From positions 2,604,001 to 2,668,000 of the forward strand of contig WACJ01000513.1 in the NCBI GenBank assembly GCA_008973525.1: a DNA stretch of 64,000 nucleotides, written 5' to 3'. Made by a program: the position numbers and the translations under genes. The stretch is from Stenopsyche tienmushanensis (Eukaryota; Arthropoda; Insecta; Trichoptera; Stenopsychidae). Shown here one piece after another: positions 56,349-64,000 of the stretch. The notes under the pieces were generated by a model, which worked only from the letters and a program-made list of their open reading frames with translations, searched no databases and was not told the origin of the DNA. The stretch's first letter is position 1, and the number at the start of each line of letters is the position of its first letter.

Positions 56349-57436
56349 TTAATAATTTTTGTTGTTGTTGTTGTTGTTTCCACGTCCGCTTCCGTTATTA
56401 TTGTTGTTGTTGTGGCGTCCATGTCCATTATTTCCATTGTTGTTGTTATTATTGCGTCCATTTCCATGATTTCCATTATTGTTATTATTTCCACGCCCAC
56501 TTCCATTGTTTCCATTGTTGTTATTATTGCGTCCATTTCCATGATTTCCATTATTGTTATTATTTCCACGCCCACTTCCATTGTTTCCATTGTTGTTGTT
56601 ATTATTGCGTCCATTTCCATGATTTCCATTATTGTTATTATTTCCACGTCCACTTCCATGGTTTCCATTATTGTTGTTGTTGTTACGTCCATTTCCGTTA
56701 TTACCATTATTATTATTATTATTGTTTCCACGTCCACTTCCATTGTTTCCATTGTTGTTGTTGTTGTTTCTAGTGCAGTGTTTTCCTACTTTACAGTCTC
56801 TATTATTGTTGTTGTTACGTCCATTATTATTGTTTCCATTATTATTATTGTTATTGTTTCCACGACCGCTTCCATTATTATTGTTTCCATTGTTATTGTT
56901 TCCACGGCCGCTTCCATTATTTCCATTGTTATTATTGTTGTTGTTATTGTTTCCACGTCCGCTTCCATTATTTCCATTGTTATTATTATTGTTGTTGTTT
57001 CTAGTGCAGTGTTTTCCTACTTTACAGTCTCTATTATTGTTGTTGTTGCGTCCATTTCCATTATTGTTGTTGTTATTGTTGTTATTTCCGCGTCCGCTTC
57101 CATTATTGTTGTTGTTGTTGTTTTTTACGCAATGTCTTCCTACACAGTCCCTATTATTATTGTTGTTATGGTTTTCTTCGGTAAGGATTCCCTGCAAGAA
57201 AATAGTATTTATTAATGTCTTTCATATTATGACTAGACTAATATGCATTATTAAAATCATTTGACTAAGAATTTACACTTTTAAAGAAAATAGCAACAAT
57301 GGCAACACTTCTGAATACATTTCAGGAATAAAACAACACGGTTAATATTTTTTTAAACAAATTATGATTTTTAATATTTTACCTGGACAAGGAATGCCGC
57401 TACCAGGAGGAAGAATAGTTTGGTCATTGGTGTCAT
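56349..57436 (-). CDS. Secreted polyasparagine repeat protein with three Cys-pair motifs, 298 aa
   Basis: Exon 1 (57383-57436, 54 nt) encodes MTPMTKLFFLLVAAFLVQ. A 191-nt GT-AG intron precedes exon 2 (56349-57191), which begins G-I-L-T-E-E. The rest is asparagine blocks (N4 to N9) punctuated by G-S-G-R-G, G-N-G-R or G-N-H-G-N-G-R. Three times a cysteine-pair motif occurs: R-D-C-V-G-R-H-C-V-K (Cys 34/39) and R-D-C-K-V-G-K-H-C-T-R twice (74/80, 151/157). A TATA box is at 57487-57494. Exon 1 and G-I-L-T-E-E are almost identical to the genes at 59959 and 63177, so these three form a subfamily. It is likely a secreted, strongly hydrogen-bonding or gel-like protein cross-linked by disulfides; that role is inference. 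Opposite-strand and frame-shifted ORFs here come from the (GTT)n-like DNA. Confidence 0.87.
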
Positions 57437-57486
57437 CTTGAATTGCTAGTCTTGATGTCAACTGCTGGTCGATATTGTTAAGCAAA

Positions 57487-57494
57487 CTTATATA
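57487..57494 (-). promoter_or_regulatory. TATA box of the N-rich gene at 56349
   Basis: The minus strand reads AGTATATAAG about 52 nt before the ATG. The gene at 59959 has the same TATATAAG at the same distance, and both leaders contain CATCAAGAC. Confidence 0.7.
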
Positions 57495-57810
57495 CTATTG
57501 ATAATGTATTCAATGCATGAATATCACAATCCAATTTTAGCGTGAAATTGTTGTTATCTTGACTTATTTTTTTTGTAACGTTCCATAAAAACAATCTATT
57601 TTATAAATTGTATTAACCTTCGCTCAATTTTCTATGCCCTTCTAAAGAAATATGATTTTCCGAACATAGCAACAATTTACGGGTTGCAATATTTTTATAG
57701 TCATCATTTTAATAATGTTAATGTGTTGTTATAAGTTATTTTTTATATAGGTTTACAATCTTAAACTATAATTTTTAATTCTCACGCTAATTGTAGTAAT
57801 CTAAATATTT

Positions 57811-58620
57811 GGTTGTCCCATAAGTTTCTTTCGCAAATGAACACAGATCTAATCATAGCCATGGTTGAAGAAAACCCGCGATATACCGTTCGCGAAATAG
57901 CTAACAAGTTAGAAATTCCACGAACATCCGTCCATAATCATCTGACAAAATTGGGCTACATCAATCGTTCAGATGTGTGGCTTCATCATGAACTGACTGA
58001 TTCAAATAAACTTCAGCGCATTTCAACATGCGATCTTCTTCTCCAATGACATAAAAGCCAACCTTTTTTGAAGAGACTTGTCACTGAAGATAAAAGTTGG
58101 ATACTCTATGAGAGTATCCAAAGAAAACGGTCTTGAACCAAGGATACAGAAGCTTTAACTGTAGCTTAACCTGGCCTATATCCAAAATAAGTAGCTATGT
58201 ATTTGGTGGGACTGGAAAGGGGTAGTTTATTATGAGCTACTTCAGCAAGGTGAAACAATCAATTCAACAAAATATTGTTTCTAACTAGACAATCTAAAGG
58301 ATGCAATTGCCAGAAAACGGCTAGAATTAGCGAACAGACGAGGCGTTGTTTTTCATCACGAAAACGCCAGACCTCGTGTGTCTTTGCTCGTCAGAAATAA
58401 ATTATTATCATTTGACTGGGATGTTTATCTCATCCTCCATACTCTTCGGACATTTCCCCTTTAGGTTATTATTAATTTCTCTCATTGAAAAATTCTTTAC
58501 GTGGTAAAAAATTGTATTCAAAAAATGTTATAAAAATGTAGCTTGATCAATATTTTGCCAATAAACCTGGGAAATTTTGGCAAGAAGGCATTATGAGGCA
58601 CCATCTATGCTTGAATCAAA
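57811..58620 (+). mobile_element. Mariner transposon, near full length but broken
   Basis: The 5' terminal repeat is GGTTGTCCCATAAGTTTCTT at 57811. The N-terminal helix-turn-helix follows at 57839-58049 (V-E-E-N-P-R-Y-T-V-R-E-I-A, P-R-T-S-V-H-N-H-L), then degraded catalytic parts with frameshifts and stops: V-T-E-D-K-S-W-I-L-Y-E, F-F-S-S-R-K-R-Q, and S-H-P-P-Y-S-S-D-I. A piece between the last Asp and the C-terminus is reordered. The 3' sequence to TTTTGGCAAGAAGGCATTAT (58570-58590) is the same lineage as 1-530 and 61531-61998. It lies in the spacer between two N-rich genes. Confidence 0.85.
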
Positions 58621-58817
58621 ATTGGGCTTTCAGAAAAAATTTATTCGCATGTGATTCGCTGGTATGTCCCTGCTACAAAAAACGGGATTGGAACTATCCG
58701 ATAGTGTGAACACTCTGATGGTTTCTTATGTAAGAATATTTGATCGAACCGAGACCGGAGCGAGATCGAACCGTCAATGGCACCATAGTGTGGATCGGGC
58801 CTAACACTCTTCCAAAT

Positions 58818-58975
58818 CCTCTACTAGAGGTGCTTGATTCACTGATTAAAATCGTAAATAAAATCAAATTTGGAGTCATTGTCTGCTTAATGATGTGTAA
58901 AAATATGGATTCTGATCGCGAGGTTTTTCTTCTCTACACAGTATGTTAGTTATCGTAAGGAAATGTTGTGAATCC
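58818..58975 (+). mobile_element. hAT/ZBED-type transposase scrap (copy 1)
   Basis: Plus-strand codons encode a fragment of a BED-type hAT transposase: L-D-S-L-I-K-I-V-N-K-I-K, M-C-K-N-M-D-S-D-R-E-V-F-L-L-Y-T, stop, then G-N-V-V-N. The matching copy at 62289 continues from exactly this point, so this copy was cut at about 58975. Confidence 0.65.
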
Positions 58976-59258
58976 AGCCAGGCTGTTCATCGTTGATCAA
59001 ATGATAGTTAATACGTCTTTCAGCAGCGTATTCATAGTTTTTATATATTCCAGATAAAATTATTATATACAACCATAAATAGCATGTTGCTGAATGATTT
59101 AAGCTTATTCAGCGGTCAATGGATATTTTATTGTTGTTTCTTGTAAATTGTAGTTGTATTCAAATTTACTACAGCGATGATAAGTCATGTTCGCGTAACA
59201 ACTCCCATAAATCATACTGCATTCCCAAATATTTATATTTTGAAACTCGTTTTCATAA

Positions 59259-59493
59259 TTCAATCAATCCTTTTATAGCGCCCACTTTGTTTACGGCATA
59301 TTTTACCGAAACAGTAGGTAAAATACGCAATATCAATGCCTTCTTGCACGCGCTAATCACTTGTTAACAAACCACGTACAAATTCTGTATGGGTGCCTAA
59401 CTTTCTACAGCGTTTTAATGTAACGTTTCTCTGAGCTGAAAAAAAGTGGTCTTCTCTGAGTGGTCTTTATTTCGACGCTATAGAGGCATTAAT
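59259..59493. mobile_element. Pogo-like MITE, degenerate
   Basis: CAATCCTTTTATAGCGCCCA, ACAAATTCTGTATGGGTGCC, TTTCTACAGCGTTTT and TCGACGCTATAGAGGCATTA align with 46863-47071. A TTTCTCTGAGCTGAAAAAAA insert near 59424 is shared with 62671. Confidence 0.7.
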
Positions 59494-60710
59494 GTAATTT
59501 TTTTTAGCTATTTTTAATTACACTTTAAAAAAGCATTTTATTTAAAATTTAAATCATGATCAGAATTTGACACTGATTGTTTTCGTGTTTAATATCAATT
59601 TTAAAGTTGATTAGTTTCAGTATTGATTTTTTACAAGCTCTATCAAAAAATTGAGTTTTCCATCTCACAAGTGTCAGAATTACTTTACGTTAAATAATGA
59701 TTAATATTGATGGTTTTAAGTCTATGAACTTTTGGTTTATGGTTGAGTAAGTCACAATCTCTTAATTAAGCTAAATAAAAACGATTTAAATATCAGGACG
59801 AAGGAAAAAATATAGAGAATGTTGTGGTTTAAGAAAAATTTATTCGAAAGTGTATATAGCTTCTGAGAAAATCTGTTAGTAGTTGCTTCATTTGAATTAT
59901 TGTTATAGAAAGCTTAATTTTAAATGTGAGACTCTCTAGCCAAAATTGTTTTGTTGTTTCAATTCTTATTGTTGTTGTTTCCACGTCCGTTTCCGTTATT
60001 GTTGTTGTTGTTGTTCGTACGCCCGTTTCCATTATTGCCATTATTGTTGTTGTTTGTACGCCCGTTTCCATTATTGTTATTGTTTGTACGTCCGTTTCCA
60101 TTATTGTTATTGTTGGAACGGCCGTTTCCATTATTACCGTTATTATTGTTGTTATTTGTACGTCCGTTTCCATTATTACCGTTATTATTGTTGTTGTTTG
60201 TACGTCCGTTTCCATTATTATTGTTGTTATTTCCTCGTCCGGTTCCATCGTTTACGCCATTATTATTGTTTCCACGTCCATTATTGTTATTGTTGTTGGT
60301 ACGCCCATTTCCATTATTTCCGTTGTTGTTGTTGTTAGTACGTCCATTTCCATTATTGTTATTTCCATTATTGTTGTTGTTTGTACGTCCATTTCCATTA
60401 TTGTTATTTCCATTATTGTTGTTGTTTGTACGTCCATTTCCATTATTGTTGTTGTTTGTACGCCCGTTTCCATTATTATTATTATTATTGTTGTTATTGT
60501 TTGTACGCCCATTACCGTCATTTACTCCATTATTATTGTTGTTATTTTTACGTCCTGTTCCATCATTGTTTCCATTATTATTGTTGTTATTATTGGAACG
60601 TCCATTTCCATTGTTTCCATTATTATTATTGTTGTTGTTATTTCTAACACATGCTTTTCCTTCACAATTATTAATTTCTTCGGTAAGGATTCCCTAAAAG
60701 CAGAATATTA
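59494..60710. repeat. Segmental duplication unit 1 (pairs with about 62713-64000)
   Basis: From about 59500 through the 3' flank and exon 2 of the gene at 59959, the sequence is nearly identical by eye to 62720 onward, at an offset of about 3219 bp. Shared landmarks are TTGACACTGATTGTTTTCGT, TTACGTTAAATAATG-TTAAT and GGACGAAGGAAAAAATATAG. Indels in the coding repeats are whole codons. Confidence 0.85.
59839..59844 (-). terminator. Poly(A) signal of the N-rich gene at 59959
   Basis: The minus strand reads CGAATAAATT about 115 nt past the stop; the same signal lies at 63057-63062 in the duplicate. Confidence 0.5.
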
Positions 60711-60970
60711 TTCATTACTTTTCATTTATTAACACTTCTATAGATTAACACTCCCCGAGTACGTTTCTATAGATTCATACAACTCAGAAATACTATCCAG
60801 AATTTATGTAACTACGACTACAACTTATGAACTTATTTCAGAAACTACAACACGACACTTTTTTATCATAATGCTGACGAAATTAGTAACAAGAATTTTA
60901 GCAAAAAAATTCTTACCTGGACGAGGAATGCCGCTACCAGAAGGAAAAAGATTTTGGTCATTGGTGTCAT
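59959..60970 (-). CDS. Secreted polyasparagine repeat protein, 262 aa, two exons
   Basis: Exon 1 (60917-60970, 54 nt) encodes MTPMTKIFFLLVAAFLVQ. A 223-nt GT-AG intron leads in phase 0 to exon 2 (59959-60693). I read exon 2 triplet by triplet to the TGA and found no interruption. The mature part starts G-I-L-T-E-E-I-N-N-C-E-G-K-A-C-V-R, a single cysteine pair (Cys 28/33). It then repeats N-G-N-G-R-T followed by four to eight Asn, with occasional G-V-N-D-G-N-G-R and G-R-S or G-R-K variants, ending G-N-G-R-G-N-N-N-N-K-N. Because Met is absent from the mature part, Met-based ORF searches miss it. A TATA box is at 61021-61028. It is the sister of the gene at 63177 and a relative of that at 56349. 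Function is unknown. Confidence 0.87.
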
Positions 60971-61020
60971 CTTGGAGCTTTGGTCTTGATGTCGACTACC
61001 TATTATTATTGTTGAAAAGG

Positions 61021-61028
61021 CTTATATA
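61021..61028 (-). promoter_or_regulatory. TATA box of the N-rich gene at 59959
   Basis: The minus strand reads AGTATATAAG about 52 nt before the ATG at 60970, as in the gene at 56349. Confidence 0.7.
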
Positions 61029-61530
61029 CTATCCATAATTTATGATTTACACGTTATCAATATTCAATTTTCCCATGAAATTGATTTGAGCAAGATTATG
61101 ACGGTTGCGAAACTTGATGAAAACTTATTTTCTTTTATCAACCAAACTTATTTTATTCTATGCTTTATGTAGATTTTGAAAAATATCCGTAGGTTGTGAA
61201 CAAATATTAATAAAAAAAAAATTAAAAGTAAAAAATATATCATTTTCAAACAGAGACATTTGCTCTGACCGTGATTATTAATTAACCCTTTCAGACCGGC
61301 GTGCACAATTGTAGACATAAATATATTTTTTTTATATTCTCTTTATTATACTTTAGACACATGGAATTTACAAAATCCATCGGATGAAAATAATATTTCA
61401 GTTCTGAAAGAGTTAATCATTAGGTCATCTGGTCTCCGGTGGACTATGCCGTGAGGCGGTTACACACAAACGTCATCATTTTCATTCATACCTGGATCTC
61501 TCTTCGATAAAAAATCGGCGAAAATAAACA
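61029..61530. other. Upstream flank of the gene at 59959; nothing recognised
   Basis: No exon or repeat can be supported here. Confidence 0.4.
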
Positions 61531-61998
61531 ATAATTTTTATTACATCAAAATTTATTGAACAATGTATGATGTATTCTGTTCTATTACCTTTCTCCGTCT
61601 CTCCGGAAGCCTCATAATGCCTTCTTGACAAAATTTCCCAGGTTTGTTGGCAAAATATTGATCAAGCTACATTTTTATATCATTTTTTGAATAAAATTTT
61701 TTACCACGTAAAGAATTTTTCAATGAAAGAAATAAATAATAATCTGAAGGGGCAATGTCCGAAGAGTATGGAGGATGAGGTAAAACAGCCCAGTCAAATG
61801 ATAATCATTTATTTCTGACGAGCAAATACACATGAGGCCTGGCGTTATCGTAATGAAAAACAACGCCTCGTCTGTTCCTTAATTCTGGCCATTTTCTGAC
61901 AATTGCATCCTTTAGATTGTCTAGTTGGAAACAATATTTGTTAAATTGATCGTTTCACCTTGCTGAAGTAGCTCATAATAAACTACCCCCTTCTAGTC
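61531..61998 (-). mobile_element. Mariner C-terminal half, decayed
   Basis: It matches 1-480 in reverse: ATTTATTGAACAATGTATGA, GGAAGCCTCATAATGCCTTC, AATGTCCGAAGAGTATGGAG and ACACATGAGGCCTGGCGTTA. It keeps the segment between the last catalytic Asp and the C-terminus that the copy at position 1 lacks. It is cut at about 61998 (TAAACTACCCCCTTCTAGTC), so the N-terminal half is missing. Confidence 0.82.
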
Positions 61999-62258
61999 TA
62001 GTAAAGAATTTGATTTTTTTAAGAGAAAAGAGAGTATTCGCAGTTGGATTCCATAGGAATTGAACAAAAGGTAACTGAATCGTGACTTCAAACTTCGTAT
62101 CAAATAGCTTATCGCATTGCTATAAACTAAAAAACGCACACTTTAGGAGAGAAACTCATTTAACCTTGTTTGTACGATGCATTGTTACTCGTTATTGGTG
62201 AGCAACACGTGGCTAAGATTAATCAAATTTCACTCTTCAATACAACAGTTTAAAGTCG

Positions 62259-62700
62259 TAAATTACATCAAATATATGGATATGGCAACTGTGCAAAGAT
62301 GTGGATTCTAATTGCGAAGTTCTTCTTTTCTATCCTGCAGTATGTTGGTTGTTGAAAGGAAATGTTGTGAATCGTTTCTTTGAATTGAAAGATGAAATTA
62401 ATTTATTCTTGGAAGCGCAAAATAAACATGAACTTTTGGTATACTATAACGACAAAGCATGTTTGAAAAGTGAAAAATAGGCTTGAAACTTAATAATTTT
62501 TTAGGCATTTTTATCGAAGGTGTAAAACTAGCGAATAAAAATAAATCTTGGAAACATTGCCATGTTTGATAAAATCTGCAATGTGGTAGATGAATCTGAA
62601 GATGAAATAAATGAAATTTGAAGGAGGAGATTAATAGGCATCTTGAATCCCTAGAAAACGAACTTCAGCATCATTTCTCTGAGCTGAAAAAAAGTGGGTC
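62259..62700 (+). mobile_element. hAT/ZBED-type transposase relic (copy 2)
   Basis: Plus-strand codons from 62289 encode L-C-K-D-V-D-S-N-C-E-V-L-L-F-Y, then C-W-L-L-K-G-N-V-V-N-R-F-F-E-L-K, L-F-L-E-A-Q-N-K-H-E-L-L, and a stop at 62477-62479. After frameshifts come L-N-N-F-L-G-I-F-I-E-G-V, K-S-W-K-H and H-L-E-S-L-E-N-E-L-Q-H-H-F. This is the middle of the BED-finger hAT transposase family (ZBED/SCAND3-like). It is inactive. Confidence 0.8.
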
Positions 62701-62712
62701 TTAAAGAGGGAT

Positions 62713-64000
62713 TAATGGATTTTTTTTAGTTATTTTTAATTAAACTTTAAAAAAGCATTTTATTTAAAATTTAACTCATGATCAGAATTTGACACTGATT
62801 GTTTTCGTGTTTCATATCAATTTTAAAGTTAATTAGTTCCAGTATTGATTTTTTACAAGCTATATCAAAAAATTGTGTTTTTCATCTCACTGGTGTCAGA
62901 ATTACTTTACGTTAAATAATGTTTAATATTGATGGTTTTTAGTCTATGAAATCTTGGTTTATGGTTGAGTCACAGTCTCTTAATTAAGCTAAATAAAAAC
63001 GATTTAAACATCAGGACGAAGGAAAAAATATAGAGAATGTTGTGGTTTAAGAAAAATTTATTCGAAAGTGTATATAGCTTCTGAGAAAATCTGTTAGTAG
63101 TTGCTTCATTTGAATTGTTGTTATAGAAAGCTTAATTTTAAATGTGAGACTTTTTAGCCAACATTGTTTTGTTGTTTCAATTCTTATTGTTGTTGTTTCC
63201 ACGTCCGTTTCCGTTATTGTTGTTGTTGTTGTTTGTACGCCCGTTTCCATTATTGCCATTATTGTTGTTGTTTGTACGTCCGTTTCCATTATTCCCGTTA
63301 TTGTTGTTGTTGTTGTTTGTACGCCCGTTTCCATTATTGTTATTGTTGGTACGGCCGTTTCCATTATTCCCGTTATTGTTGTTTGTACGCCCGTTTCCAT
63401 TATTGTTATTGTTGGTACGGCCGTTTCCATTATTCCCGTTATTGTTGTTGTTGTTGTTTGTACGCCCGTTTCCATTATTGTTATTGTTGGTACGGCCGTT
63501 TCCATTATTATTGTTGTTGTTCGTACGTCCATTTCCATCGTTTACACCATTATTATTGTTTCCACGTCCATTATTGTTGTTGTTGTTATTGTTGGTACGC
63601 CCATTTCCATTATTTCCGTTGTTGTTGTTGGTACGCCCATTTCCATTATTGTTATTATTTGTACGTCCATTTCCATTATTGTTATTTCCATTATTGTTGT
63701 TGTTTGTACGTCCATTTCCATTATTGTTGTTGTTTGTACGCCCATTTCCATTATTTCCGTTATTGTTGTTGTTGTTTGTACGCCCGTTTCCATTATTATT
63801 ATTATTGTTGTTATTGTTTGTACGCCCGTTACCATCGTTTACTCCATTATTATTGTTGTTATTTTTACGTCCTGTTCCATCATTGTTTCCATTATTATTG
63901 TTGTTATTATTGGAACGTCCATTTCCATTGTTTCCATTATTATTGTTGTTGTTATTTCTAACGCATGTTTTTCCTTCACAATTATTAATTTCTTCGGTAA
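62713..64000. repeat. Segmental duplication unit 2
   Basis: Partner of 59494-60710. The shared tract starts near the TGAGCTGAAAAAAAGTGG motif at 62678 and includes the 3' flank and coding repeats of the gene at 63177. It continues past the window edge. Confidence 0.85.
63177..64000 (-). CDS. Secreted polyasparagine repeat protein, partial (5' exon beyond window)
   Basis: Only the second exon is visible, from the TGA at 63177-63179 to the window edge, in frame throughout (at least 273 codons). It begins (at the edge) T-E-E-I-N-N-C-E-G-K-T-C-V-R-N, matching the sister gene at 59959, and continues with N-G-N-G-R-T and N-G-N-G-R-[ST] repeats between Asn blocks. It ends with the same G-N-G-R-G-N-N-N-N-K-N. 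It is longer than its sister because of extra repeat units near 63290-63500. By analogy an intron and a 54-nt signal exon should lie just beyond position 64000. Confidence 0.85.
   Translation of the reverse strand, partial: TEEINNCEGKTCVRNNNNNNNGNNGNGRSNNNNNNNGNNDGTGRKNNNNNNGVNDGNGRTNNNNNNNNNGNGRTNNNNNNGNNGNGRTNNNNNGNGRTNNNNNGNNNNGNGRTNNNNNGNGRTNNNNGNNGNGRTNNNNNNNNGRGNNNNGVNDGNGRTNNNNNNGNGRTNNNNNGNGRTNNNNNNNGNNGNGRTNNNNNGNGRTNNNNGNNGNGRTNNNNNGNGRTNNNNNNNGNNGNGRTNNNNNGNNGNGRTNNNNNNNGNGRGNNNNKN

Noticed and set aside
56297..57264. Several ORFs rich in M-E-I-M-E-T, C-C-F-H or V-V-I-I on either strand
   Set aside because: They are frame-shifted or antisense readings of (AAC/AAT)n asparagine codons.
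59829..60732. Long ORFs on both strands over the second N-rich gene, for example 268 codons plus
   Set aside because: They are shadows of the Asn-codon repeat; the true frame has no Met and was recovered from the splice structure.
63047..63961. 163-codon minus and 265-codon plus ORFs at the right edge
   Set aside because: They show the same shadow effect on the partial third N-rich gene.

Overview
This window looks like nuclear DNA of an insect, most likely a dipteran. It is AT-rich, its genes have short GT-AG introns and TATA boxes, and it is full of decayed DNA transposons (mariner, hAT, pogo-like) and LTR-retrotransposon relics. I found no bacterial operon structure, rRNA, CRISPR array or convincing tRNA gene. 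The best-supported genes are small secreted proteins of a kind familiar from gall-midge (Cecidomyiidae) salivary gene clusters, but the sequence alone cannot fix the species.

Layout. Positions 1 to about 44,000 are essentially gene-free. This part holds mariner relics (1-530, 6511-6816, 14154-14423, 17480-17620, 25527-25930, 27247-28570, 30005-31225, 32966-33722, 40260-40770), hAT-type elements (3110-3870, 14432-15214, 15624-16414, 39284-40095; the last three have perfect 8-bp target duplications), about ten relics of one LTR family primed by tRNA-Leu, and several uncharacterised dispersed repeats. Only very weak gene candidates occur there (43,356-44,003).

Positions 44,675 to 64,000 hold a cluster of secreted-protein genes. 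Seven minus-strand loci (44675-46072, 48052-48341, 49410-49979, 50439-50612, 51338-53330, 56349-57436, 59959-60970), one minus-strand partial gene running off the end (63177-64000) and one plus-strand gene (55366-55747) were reconstructed exon by exon. In six intact genes and one start-less relic the first coding exon is exactly 54 nt (18 codons). It encodes a signal peptide, usually ending A-A-F-L-V-Q, followed by a phase-0 intron. The mature parts are unrelated: N/G-rich repeats with a two-cysteine motif, a 35-residue S/R/G/D repeat protein of 610 aa, an SSNEK 5-mer repeat protein of 315 aa, a basic K/N-rich 104-aa protein and a 73-aa N/G-rich protein. One further gene has a different 16-codon signal exon.

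Taken together, a conserved secretion exon is linked to fast-evolving low-complexity cargo, with local duplication (genes at 59,959 and 63,177), start-codon loss (50,610) and transposon traffic in introns and spacers. I infer salivary or gland secretions, either effector-like or matrix-like. Expression tissue and function cannot be read from the DNA.
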